Below are positions 52,530-61,235 of a DNA stretch of 64,000 nt, piece after piece. The notes under the pieces were generated by a model. The model did no database searches, had not been told where the DNA came from, and saw only the letters and a program-made list of their open reading frames with translations. The position numbers and the translations under genes were made by a program. Source of the DNA: Alteromonas halophila (GTDB taxonomy: Bacteria > Pseudomonadota > Gammaproteobacteria > Enterobacterales > Alteromonadaceae); contig NZ_BMXP01000001.1 in assembly GCF_014651815.1 (NCBI RefSeq), forward strand, positions 461,934 to 525,933. Direction: 5' to 3'. Each line of letters opens with the position of its first letter. The stretch's first letter is position 1.

Positions 52530-53347
52530 TGAGTTGAGAATGTAAAGTAAAAAGTTGTAGGTTTACTAACAGTGTAATTTCTCACAATTGAGTGTAATTG
52601 ATAAATCAGTAGCATATAGCGAAGTCAGCCGTTTAAAGTAAACTGATTTTGTCGCTTAGCTTTATATGCTGGCACGATACTATGATCCAGTGCTCAGACG
52701 ATCGCCGTCAGAGGTCTTCTCTGTGCCAGTAGCTGCCGTTGCTACTGCATCTCGCGGGTGGCAGCTGTGTACGTATTGCCGCCACACAAACAGAGTCAAA
52801 AGTAGCTACCGTCTTTGCGGCGCAGGCCGCTCACGTGTTTGCTGAGCTGACATCGAAGAATCGTCATGCCGGCGTAGGCCGGTACCTCCGTGTGTTACTC
52901 GTGAGGTTACAAGTACTGGGCAGCCCGTATTTTGGATAGCGAGTGAAAAGGACGGTTTGTGGTCAGTCAGCCTGTTTGGGCGGTACCGGCCTTCGCCGGC
53001 ATGACAACTCTTCGTAGAAATACACGTAATGCCCGCAAATTGTCTTTTGATGCCAGTCAGCGCAGCTCGTGGGTCATCAAAGTACCTTGAGTTCAATTTG
53101 TGAGTGCAACGCTATCCTTATTGAAGAAGAAACGTTGCCATAAACAAAGAAAACTTACACTTTACGTAACATTGCGAAATAAATTGGGTTGTTGAAGTTT
53201 TCACACAACCTGAGTCAATTGCAGACGTTTGTGGTCAAAGCGATTCACGCTCAAGGGTCACAAGGCGCCTATGTTTTAGCAAATTAGGGTGATGTCTCTG
53301 CAGCGGGTGAGAGGTACTTTTTAGTTGGCTGGTCTTACCTTAATCCG
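52530..53347. other. 820-bp gene-poor junction into the accessory region
   Basis: Left side is the recN promoter region. The centre holds a 143-bp palindromic element (52863-53005). Reading frames here (for instance 52739-52939 and 52806-53096) run through that palindrome and have no protein-like composition. The right side holds no recognisable gene or RNA. Confidence 0.5.
52863..53005. mobile_element. palindromic MITE-like element
   Basis: A 24-bp terminal inverted repeat with one mismatch: left arm 52863-52886 starts GTCATGCCGGCGTAGGCCGG, right arm 52982-53005 ends CTTCGCCGGCATGAC. The interior is ~95 bp without coding potential. Arms of this kind (GTCATGCCGGC) occur in dispersed palindromic repeats of many proteobacteria. 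Marks the edge of the accessory block. Confidence 0.7.
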
Positions 53348-54829
53348 TCAATGCCGTCCCCATTGCTTTCCACCCATTTCTACCAACCGAGACGCGGCTC
53401 GTCGAAAGGAAAAGGCGAGATCATTGGCGGACGATAGCTGTGCTAGTGACACGCCAATTCGACCCGTCGCGGACCACTCATAATATTCCCCCTGTCTGGT
53501 GCGAATCATGGTCGTCGCAAAGGAACTCGAGTTTCCCCCCTTCTCACTGACAATCAATTCTCCGTCTTCATCATTTCTTTCGACTCGCGCTTCAAAATCA
53601 ACAAACAATTCGTCGAGCGGGACTTGTGCCGCCAGCACCAAGCGGGTGCGGGATTCATAACACGCGTCTATGAGGGTCACGAACCGTCGCGCTTCGTTGA
53701 GGTGATTAGCATCCAGTTGGGGGACTCGTTCGATGATGATGACCGGAAATCGGTCGCAGAGGGAAATATAATCGGCCGCGCCGAGCGGTTGGTAGCATAA
53801 CTCGGCAAAGTCAAACCAAGCGCACCGGTCATTCAATCGGGAGACCTGGACGGAGCGACCAAAGAGTACTTGAATGACCTCGGCCTCGGTTCCGGATGCA
53901 GTGCCACCAAATATTTCTTCCAACTGCGCCTGCATGTTGTTGTTACTATTATTATCGCCATCAACATCCTTGTTTGACCAAAAATAGGACTGACCGTCCG
54001 CTCGAGTTGCGAGCCGATAATCCTTGGGGGAATCCTCCATGGAAATAATGTCGAACTTGTGTTTTAACATGTCTATGAATGGCAAAAAGAGGGAGCGGTT
54101 AATGCCTCCCTCATACAAGGTATCGGGGGAGCGATTCGAGGTGGCCACCACCACGACATTGCAATTTAATAATAATGAAAACAGTCGCTTCAAAATCATG
54201 GCATCGGCAACGTCTGTTACTTGAAATTCATCGAAACAAAGGAGTTGGGCTTCTTGTGCCAATTGTTGCGCAATGATGGGAATCGCATCATCTCGAGGGT
54301 GTTTCTGTTTGTAGACAAAGATTCGATGATGGACGTCCAGCATGAATTCATGGAAGTGGACGCGGCGTTTGGTAATTTTTACGTGTTTGAGGCTGTGGCT
54401 GTCATTATTACAGCAAGAATCATCGTCAGGAATATTAACCGACGCGTAAAAGAGGTCCATTAGAAAGCTCTTGCCGACCCCGACCGGTCCATGAATGTAC
54501 AAGCCTCGCGGTGGTGGACCAAATGACGACAAGTGGAATTTTTTTCGAAGAAATGATTGGGCGGATGCTAAGGACCGCGCTAATGACTGTGAACCGTTGC
54601 TTGTACAACGGCTCTCTGTCGGATCTTCGATGCGCGAGGGTACTGGTGAGAGCGAGGCAAGAGACACGTACAGGGCATCGAGTTTTGCCGCCAGGGCGAC
54701 TTGCGCCTCATCTCGCTGCACCTCCCCCGCATTTATCTTACGTTCATACGCAGCTGTCACCGGGCCTGTGAGGATGGACCGCCGAGCGACGCGATGTTTT
54801 GCTGTCATATTCTTCATCACAGCCTTCAT
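53348..54829 (-). CDS. AFG1-family AAA ATPase, eukaryote-like
   Basis: About 493 aa. Bacterial relatives are ZapE (cell division); eukaryotic AFG1/LACE1 is mitochondrial. Seen: GPVTAAYERKINAGEVQRDEAQ, Walker A IHGPVGVGKSFLMDLFY, KRRVHFHEFMLDVHHRI, Walker B LLCFDEFQVTDVADAMIL, sensor VVVATSNRSPDTLYEGG, C-terminal FRRAASRLVEM. Compared with the usual ~370 aa of ZapE it has Ser/Asn-rich inserts (DDDSCCNNDS; DGDNNSNNNM). From the ATG at 54829 the first 31 residues are basic, with no acid, like a mitochondrial presequence. Base and codon use (many TCG, CGA) differ from neighbours. It could instead derive from an alphaproteobacterium or be foreign DNA in the assembly. Confidence 0.8.
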   Translation of the reverse strand: MKAVMKNMTAKHRVARRSILTGPVTAAYERKINAGEVQRDEAQVALAAKLDALYVSLASLSPVPSRIEDPTESRCTSNGSQSLARSLASAQSFLRKKFHLSSFGPPPRGLYIHGPVGVGKSFLMDLFYASVNIPDDDSCCNNDSHSLKHVKITKRRVHFHEFMLDVHHRIFVYKQKHPRDDAIPIIAQQLAQEAQLLCFDEFQVTDVADAMILKRLFSLLLNCNVVVVATSNRSPDTLYEGGINRSLFLPFIDMLKHKFDIISMEDSPKDYRLATRADGQSYFWSNKDVDGDNNSNNNMQAQLEEIFGGTASGTEAEVIQVLFGRSVQVSRLNDRCAWFDFAELCYQPLGAADYISLCDRFPVIIIERVPQLDANHLNEARRFVTLIDACYESRTRLVLAAQVPLDELFVDFEARVERNDEDGELIVSEKGGNSSSFATTMIRTRQGEYYEWSATGRIGVSLAQLSSANDLAFSFRRAASRLVEMGGKQWGRH

Positions 54830-55073
54830 TATGGTCCTAATGGTTACACGGTGATATGGTACGAAAGATTTCTGTATGGGTATCAAATGATTTTGTATTA
54901 GGCTTAAGTTACCAAGACAAGCGTCTCTTGAACTTAAAGATATGCAAATCTGCTCTAAATGTTGTTTTCTTCGTCAAACCGAACTCGACGAACGTAATAG
55001 TCAGCGCTGATACACTATATTTCGCTGCCTGACATCGTCGTTTAACTGTCTTAGCGTGACCGACTTCAGGCAG

Positions 55074-55229
55074 CTAGTGATTATCACGAATGCTGTTACG
55101 CCGAACTTCTCTACTGATGGTTGTGTGACAAACGTTCAGCCGCTTCCCAATCTCCCTATAGCTGAAACCCTCGCGTAAGTAGGCTTCGATCTGGTATTGT
55201 TGCATTTCGAACAACTGCTTGTAACTCAT
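55074..55229 (-). pseudogene. IS30-family transposase N-terminal remnant
   Basis: Encodes MSYKQLFEMQQYQIEAYLREGFSYREIGKRLNVCHTTISREVRRN, the helix-turn-helix start of IS30 transposases, then loses similarity and stops after RDNH. The catalytic DDE part is absent. The open frame continues upstream to 55271, and the left IS end may lie at about 55320. It sits between the AFG1 gene and the BREX operon, marking past transposition. Confidence 0.8.
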
Positions 55230-55404
55230 GGTAACTACTCTTGTTTTTTGGCGATTACAGAGTACCACCAACAGGCAGTTGGTCTCTCCTCACCTTTTAA
55301 CCAAGAGTGGTGCACTTATTATCTGAATTCGGGTCCAGTTATTTTTCTCTGAGATAAGCAACCAAATTGGGAAAGGGTGTTAGGAACCTGCTTCAACACG
55401 TAAA

Positions 55405-55433
55405 TTGAAGTGAGTCTCAAAATGAGACATACT
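55405..55433 (+). promoter_or_regulatory. BREX promoter with overlapping BrxR operator
   Basis: -35 TTGAAG (55405-55410), 17-bp spacer, -10 CATACT (55428-55433). Within the spacer and touching the -10 is a perfect inverted repeat GTCTCA-AAA-TGAGAC (55414-55428). Further TGAGA half-sites follow at about 55432 and 55448. A dimeric repressor here would block RNA polymerase. It lies 30 bp upstream of brxR. Confidence 0.75.
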
Positions 55434-55462
55434 GAGATTTTTATTGAGACGTTAAGTTAAGA

Positions 55463-56347
55463 ATGAGTTGGCAACAACTAAGCTTTGCTCAAAAGCAACG
55501 GCTTGCATATATCGATTTCAAACTTCTTTTTATTGGACATGTTACAAGGTCCGAAGTTGTCAATTATTTTGGACAAGGTTTATCCTCTGCTTCACGCGAT
55601 ATTACTCTGTACAAAGAGCTGCGCCCGCAAAATATGGAGTATGACTCACGCGAAAAACGATATTATCAAACACCCGAGTTTACCCCGTTGGTCGAGCACG
55701 ATGCTAAGAAGACACTCGCTAAGTTGGCAAATCACATTTCAGATGGGCTTGATGCGATAGGTGATATCGATTTCCCGGTAGAAGCTCCCAGCCAACTCAA
55801 CATACCGAATATCTTTATTGTTGCCCGATTGATACAGGCAACGGTCAATAAAAAGGCCATCAGCATAACCTATACCTCTCTCAGTAGCGGGTCTGGTGCA
55901 AGGGAGGTTGTACCCCATAATATCGTTGATAATGGATTGCGATGGCACGTTCGAGCGTTCGACAGAAAATCTTCAAGCTTTCGAGATTTTGTTATCACAC
56001 GTATCTCAAAGGTTTCTCTTATAAATGCCAAGGTTAACCAGGGTGAGGATAAGCTTCACGATTATCAGTGGATGCGAATGATGCCGTTGCGACTGGTGCC
56101 TCATCCAGAAAACATTAAGCACCCGACGGCCATTGAGCTGGACTATTCGATGAATGACGGCATGTTGGAACTCAATGTTAGAGCTGCTATGGCAGGATAT
56201 CTGCTGCGCCGCTGGAATGTCGACTGCACGGCAAATGCCTCGTTGCGAGGCGCAGAATACCAGCTTTGGCTGAAGAACAGACAAACACTCTACGGTGCTG
56301 AAAACCTAACAATAGCACCGGGATATGAGCCCGATAATGAGAATTAA
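55463..56347 (+). CDS. brxR: WYL-domain transcriptional regulator of BREX (BrxR)
   Basis: 294 aa. N-terminal winged helix (residues ~1-95, RLAYIDFKLLFIGHVTRSEVVNYFG), central WYL domain (~125-200, TVNKKAISITYTSL...REVVPHNIVDNGLRWHVRAFDRKSSSFRDFVI), and a C-terminal extension. BrxR/CapW proteins repress BREX and CBASS operons by binding inverted repeats and are thought to sense ligands via WYL. The operator at 55414-55428 fits autorepression. Four bases separate it from brxA. Confidence 0.87.
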   Translation: MSWQQLSFAQKQRLAYIDFKLLFIGHVTRSEVVNYFGQGLSSASRDITLYKELRPQNMEYDSREKRYYQTPEFTPLVEHDAKKTLAKLANHISDGLDAIGDIDFPVEAPSQLNIPNIFIVARLIQATVNKKAISITYTSLSSGSGAREVVPHNIVDNGLRWHVRAFDRKSSSFRDFVITRISKVSLINAKVNQGEDKLHDYQWMRMMPLRLVPHPENIKHPTAIELDYSMNDGMLELNVRAAMAGYLLRRWNVDCTANASLRGAEYQLWLKNRQTLYGAENLTIAPGYEPDNEN

Positions 56348-56350
56348 TAA

Positions 56351-56965
56351 ATGAATGCGCAGGCCAAACTTAAAAACCATAAAGCCTATTTAGGCGACCT
56401 TATCGGTGGCAGCCTGATGCTTCGCGAATCACAGACAATTGCGGAGCTGTTGTTAACATTACCGTCGGCAGATGATTGGCATGATGCAATTGTAAATCGA
56501 AATGTCTTACAAAAACGTTCTGATGCATCGGCCAAGCGTAATGCGGCCACAATCAAGAAGCGGTTAGTGGGGCTGAGCGACGTCTACTTGGAGAAGCTTG
56601 CATTCGGTGGTACTGAACTCGCTACCCAATTAATGTTTGCGGCAACGCTTATTAATTCACCGATGCTGGCTGATTTCATGCGCAATGTGGTTATCAATGC
56701 AAAGCGAGTCTTTCGCGAATATCTTGATCAGAAAGACTGGGAAAGTTTTTGGGATGACAGTGTCCGTATTTATCCGGAACTAGGCTCAATGTCTGAGACT
56801 TCCACATACAAGATAGCCCAGGTCGCGTTTAAGTTATTGGCGGACGCGGGTTATATCGACTCTACTCGTACCAAAAAGCTACAAAATATCTTCTTATTAC
56901 CTGAAGTACGGTCGTTACTTGCGCAAATGGAAAGAGATGATGTCATTGCGGCAATGGAGGTCTAA
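56351..56965 (+). CDS. brxA: BREX protein BrxA (DUF1819)
   Basis: 204 aa, small helical protein of type 1 BREX, essential in studied systems and DNA-binding in at least one. GDLIGGSLMLRESQTIAELLL at the N-terminus and TKKLQNIFLLPEVRSLL at the C-terminus are family blocks. Second gene of the operon, overlapping nothing but ending where brxB's ribosome site (GGAGG) lies. Confidence 0.92.
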   Translation: MNAQAKLKNHKAYLGDLIGGSLMLRESQTIAELLLTLPSADDWHDAIVNRNVLQKRSDASAKRNAATIKKRLVGLSDVYLEKLAFGGTELATQLMFAATLINSPMLADFMRNVVINAKRVFREYLDQKDWESFWDDSVRIYPELGSMSETSTYKIAQVAFKLLADAGYIDSTRTKKLQNIFLLPEVRSLLAQMERDDVIAAMEV

Positions 56966-56969
56966 TCAG

Positions 56970-57554
56970 GTGTCGTCGTATAAGCAATTACGGACATTAC
57001 GCGAGCGGCTAGACCAAGTTCTGCCAAGAATTGAGAGCGCAGAATTTTTGGAAAACAAAGGTCTGGGTAACGAAATTGGTTTCTACATATTTGACTATCC
57101 AGCGGATGCAGAACTGGAAGTTCGCGAACATCTCGGATTTATTACTGGCAAGCTTGAGAACCGGGGACGTGAGTTTGCCAGCATCAACTTATTCGAAGTA
57201 ATTATCGAGATTTTGGATAGCCGAAATCTGACAGAGCGAGCATTTAAATTACAGCGAGATAGAGGGGATGATGCACTGTTTAATGCGCTAAAAGGCCCGC
57301 TGGAGCAAAACAAAGTAGCTGAGTTTATCGCCAAGAAAGCCAGTCTTGAGCAAAGCGAATTTATCCTGCTGCATGGCCTGGGTAGCGCATGGCCCATCAT
57401 TCGCGGCCACGGTTTACTCAATGCGCTTCATGCCAGAGTTGGAAGCGTGCCCACCGTATTGTTCTATCCGGGCGAATACGATGGCGCAAGGTTAAAACCT
57501 TTCGGAACAATTGACTCAAACAACTATTACAGAGCATTTAAGTTAGTGCCATAA
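56970..57554 (+). CDS. brxB: BREX protein BrxB (DUF1788)
   Basis: About 194 aa from the GTG at 56970, with GGAGG upstream inside the end of brxA. The open frame goes back to 56919 but that part overlaps brxA. VFDY-like IFDYPADAELEVREHL, LHGLGSAWPIIRGHGLLNALH and PTVLFYPGEYDGARLKPFG are typical of DUF1788. Structural role in the BREX complex; no enzyme activity known. Confidence 0.92.
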   Translation: MSSYKQLRTLRERLDQVLPRIESAEFLENKGLGNEIGFYIFDYPADAELEVREHLGFITGKLENRGREFASINLFEVIIEILDSRNLTERAFKLQRDRGDDALFNALKGPLEQNKVAEFIAKKASLEQSEFILLHGLGSAWPIIRGHGLLNALHARVGSVPTVLFYPGEYDGARLKPFGTIDSNNYYRAFKLVP

Positions 57555-57573
57555 ACGGATTTAGGGGAAGTAT

Positions 57574-60500
57574 ATGCAGATTAAGCAACTGTTTACCAAA
57601 GATATTGCGCGCAAAATCAATGGAGTTGTAAAAGCAGATCAAACAGAGAATGACATCGTTTATACCGAGCTGGATGAATATGTCATTACCAAAGAATTGG
57701 CCCAACACTTTGAGAAATTCTTCGATGCCTACATGCCTTCAGTTAGAGATCCGAAAGCCAAGGCGGCATCTGGAAAGCTAGGTATTTGGATAAGCGGCTT
57801 CTTTGGTTCGGGTAAATCGCATTTCATCAAGATCCTGTCATATCTGTTGAAGAATATAAGTGCTACCAACGGAGAAATTGATCGGACCGCTATCGAGTTC
57901 TTCAAAAATAAAGATCTAGACGGCTTCCTGCTGGGTGAAGTTGATACTGCTATCAACAAAGACAACACTGTCATTTTGTTCAATATTGATAGTCGCGCCA
58001 ACACTGATGATGGTGACAACGCCATATTAAAGGTATTTCTGAAGGTCTTTAACGAAGAAATGGGCTTTAGTGGCGATCACCCGCACATTGCACACCTGGA
58101 GAGAGAGCTAGACAGCAAAGGGGTATTCGAGAAGTTTAAGGTCGTATTCAACGAGCTTACTTCCGTTGATTGGGTTGCGGAGCGGGATGCTTATGATTTC
58201 TATCGTGATGATTTAGCTGAAGCCCTGGCCAAGGTCACCGAGCAATCTGCGGAATCTGCAAGGCAATGGGTGGATAATCTTGAGAGAAACTTCTCCCTCG
58301 ATGTGGCCAACTTCTGTAAGTGGGTGAAGGAGTATTTGGATCAGGATATCAATCGCCGCGTATTATTTTTCGTGGATGAAGTGGGTCAGTTCATCGGTAA
58401 CAACACCCAAATGATGCTTAAGCTGCAAACGATTACCGAAAACTTAGGTACTATCTGTGAAGGCAGAGCCTGGGTGGTAGTGACGTCTCAGGAAGATATT
58501 GATGCCGTTATCGGCCAGATGTCCGGCTCGAAAGGCCATGACTTTTCGAAGATCCAAGGGCGTTTTGAGCGTCTGTCATTATCCAGCTCGAATACCAGTG
58601 AGGTAATTGAGAAGCGCTTGCTGGAAAAAGACAATACTGCACGTGATGCGCTGCAATCGTTATATGACCAGAAAGGCGATATTCTGCGCAACCAGCTTGC
58701 GTTTGATGCAACAACCACGGCGGAATTGGCAAACTATAAAGACGCCACTAGCTTTGTACATGCATATCCGTTTGTGCCATACCACTATATATTGGTGCAG
58801 AAGATTTTCGAAGCGATTCGCAAAGCTGGGGCTACAGGTTTGCACTTAAGCCGGGGCGAACGGTCATTGCTAGATGCGTTCCAAAGCGCGGCCCAGCAAA
58901 TCAGCAACGAAGAAATCGGTGCATTAGTACCACTCTATCGTTTTTATCCGGCCATTGAGAGCTTTTTAGACACAGCGGTCAAGCGCGATATCGACAATGC
59001 CTCTGACAAAGATTCCATTTCCGACTTTGCCGTCAACATTCTTAAAACCCTTTTCCTTATTCGCTATGTGGATGTGATTAAATCCACCTTAGACAACTTA
59101 GTTACACTTTGTGTCGGCAAGGTTGATGAAGACAGACTTGCTCTGCGCCGCCAGATAGAGCAGGCACTAAACGTTCTGGAACAAAACCTGCTGATTGCGC
59201 GTCAGGGCGATGAATACATCTTCCTGACCAATGAAGAAAAAGAAATTGAGAAGGAAATCCAGCATACCGAGATTGAGGTCTCAGACGAAACCGCTGAGCT
59301 AAGCAACATCATTTATGAAGAGGTACTGCGTCGCAAAAACCAATACACCTACCCGGAGAATAACCAGCTGTTCCCGGTTAGCCGTTTTTGTAACGGTATT
59401 CCCAGAGATGGTGCAGTTGAAAACGACTTGGTTGTTAAGGTGATTTCACCGATAGATGTCAACTATGCAGAGTACATTCACACCGTGTGTATGAATAATT
59501 CGGCTGAAGGGGATGGTGCCATCCTGATCAAGCTGGGAGATGACAAGCAACTTTTTGATGAGCTAAGAACCTTCATAAAGACCCGTAAATTTTTGCGTAT
59601 GACAGGGGGGAGCCGCCCCGAACAAGAACAGTTGCTTCGCGACAAAGCTTCTGAAAACCACTCTCGGCACAAACGCCTCATCACTGCGTTTGAAGAGTTG
59701 GTCAAAGATGCGGATTACTACGCACTTGGATCTCAGCTGAATCCAAAAGGCAATTCGGTTTCAGTGATATTGGATGATGCTTATCGCTACGTGATTGAGA
59801 ATACGTTTGGTAAGCTCAAACTTGTTCGGCGCTTCCCTGGGGACATCCGCCGTGAAATACAGCAAACCTTAGTCGCTGATGACGCCAGTCAAATCGGTCT
59901 GGATCTGAAAGACGATGAAGTTAATCCAGAAGCTTCATTAGAAGTCGAGAAATACATCACACTGGCGGATGAAACAGGCCGTTTGACTACCGCAGAAGAT
60001 GTGGTGAAACGTTTCTCAAAACGTCCGTTTGGCTGGAACGATGATGAAATTCTATTGATCATGGCGCGATTAGCGCTTGCTAACAAAATATGCTTCCACA
60101 TGCGGCAACAGGAAGTACCGCTTAAGAGTGTATACGACAACCTGATTCAGGTGCGTAAGCGAGCCGAACTGCGTGTACGTAAAATAAAACAGCAGTCAGA
60201 AGCGAACTTAAAACGAGCAGCCAAATTGTATCGCGATGTGTTTTCGGTAAACGCACCTGAAACTGAAAAAGAGCTGTTTAATGCTGCGCATGACAAGCTA
60301 CGCACGATGAAATCTAAGCTTGATGGTTTTGCACAAAAGGCCTCGACGGGCCAATATCCCGGCAAAGCCGAAATTGAGCATGGTCGCGTGCTGTTAGCCG
60401 GATTAATTGATACGCAGTCCAGCTTCCAGTTTATCGACCAGTTCTTAGATGCCAGCAACGATTTACTCGATTTCGAAGAAGACTTTGAAGATCTGGCAAA

Positions 60501-61221
60501 CTTTTATGAAACCCAATTCGATACATGGCAGCGGTTAACCAGTGCATTGACGATGGAATTTGAGCGTAACCGCAAAGCACTGGAAAGTGATGAGCAAGCA
60601 GCCAAAGCGCTAAAAGAACTTCAGGCGATTTACAATAGTGTCCGGCCTTATCGGGAAATTCGCAATATCGAACCATTGATTGAGCAGGTTAAAAAGGTCA
60701 ACTCGCAATTACTTGGTAAAAAACGCGAACACGCCAGAGAACGTATCGAACATCGTATTAGCCTTGTACAAGCGCAAATCAAACAGGCACAGGCTCCCGA
60801 TGAGTTAAGTAACCGTGTATTGATGCCACTACAAAATGCTATTAAGCGTTTAGATAATCTGCAAGCCATTGCAGACATTTTACAAGAACAGAGCGAAGCT
60901 CAGGCGCTCGAAGAAGATGCCTATATTGTTATCAACGAATTTATCGAGCAACAGGAAACGGAGCGACAAAAACAACCCAATCCATATCCAAGCCCAGATG
61001 GAGATGGACTGAATGATGGGAAAAATGTACCTAAGGTCGCTGATAAGCCGGTAACGCCACCACCCAAGAAAATGGTTACCGTGGATACGGCATCCATTGT
61101 TCGCAAAGTAAGTCAAACGGGTGTACTTGAGACAGAGCAAGATATAAATGCTTATTTAGCTGCACTGAAAGCCGAACTTTCATCCCTGGTAAATAACAAC
61201 AACAACGTGCGTATTAAATAA
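57574..61221 (+). CDS. brxC: BREX ATPase BrxC
   Basis: 1215 aa AAA-type ATPase of the PglY/BrxC family. Walker A ISGFFGSGKSHFIKIL near residue 75; Walker B RVLFFVDEVGQFIG near residue 268; a long helical C-terminal half with coiled coil (residues ~860-1120) and a Pro/Gln-rich linker before the tail. Normal length. Needed for both methylation-linked self-marking and phage block in type 1 BREX. Shine-Dalgarno AGGGGAAG. Confidence 0.95.
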   Translation: MQIKQLFTKDIARKINGVVKADQTENDIVYTELDEYVITKELAQHFEKFFDAYMPSVRDPKAKAASGKLGIWISGFFGSGKSHFIKILSYLLKNISATNGEIDRTAIEFFKNKDLDGFLLGEVDTAINKDNTVILFNIDSRANTDDGDNAILKVFLKVFNEEMGFSGDHPHIAHLERELDSKGVFEKFKVVFNELTSVDWVAERDAYDFYRDDLAEALAKVTEQSAESARQWVDNLERNFSLDVANFCKWVKEYLDQDINRRVLFFVDEVGQFIGNNTQMMLKLQTITENLGTICEGRAWVVVTSQEDIDAVIGQMSGSKGHDFSKIQGRFERLSLSSSNTSEVIEKRLLEKDNTARDALQSLYDQKGDILRNQLAFDATTTAELANYKDATSFVHAYPFVPYHYILVQKIFEAIRKAGATGLHLSRGERSLLDAFQSAAQQISNEEIGALVPLYRFYPAIESFLDTAVKRDIDNASDKDSISDFAVNILKTLFLIRYVDVIKSTLDNLVTLCVGKVDEDRLALRRQIEQALNVLEQNLLIARQGDEYIFLTNEEKEIEKEIQHTEIEVSDETAELSNIIYEEVLRRKNQYTYPENNQLFPVSRFCNGIPRDGAVENDLVVKVISPIDVNYAEYIHTVCMNNSAEGDGAILIKLGDDKQLFDELRTFIKTRKFLRMTGGSRPEQEQLLRDKASENHSRHKRLITAFEELVKDADYYALGSQLNPKGNSVSVILDDAYRYVIENTFGKLKLVRRFPGDIRREIQQTLVADDASQIGLDLKDDEVNPEASLEVEKYITLADETGRLTTAEDVVKRFSKRPFGWNDDEILLIMARLALANKICFHMRQQEVPLKSVYDNLIQVRKRAELRVRKIKQQSEANLKRAAKLYRDVFSVNAPETEKELFNAAHDKLRTMKSKLDGFAQKASTGQYPGKAEIEHGRVLLAGLIDTQSSFQFIDQFLDASNDLLDFEEDFEDLANFYETQFDTWQRLTSALTMEFERNRKALESDEQAAKALKELQAIYNSVRPYREIRNIEPLIEQVKKVNSQLLGKKREHARERIEHRISLVQAQIKQAQAPDELSNRVLMPLQNAIKRLDNLQAIADILQEQSEAQALEEDAYIVINEFIEQQETERQKQPNPYPSPDGDGLNDGKNVPKVADKPVTPPPKKMVTVDTASIVRKVSQTGVLETEQDINAYLAALKAELSSLVNNNNNVRIK

Positions 61222-61235
61222 CCAGGGACATAAAT

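Noticed and set aside
52739-53096. Two short frames crossing the MITE-like element
   Set aside because: Their sequence is dictated by the palindrome arms; no ribosome site.
53348-54829. Treating the ATPase as the ordinary chromosomal zapE
   Set aside because: Length, low-complexity inserts, basic N-terminus and motif wording differ from gammaproteobacterial ZapE, and the location is within a mobile region.
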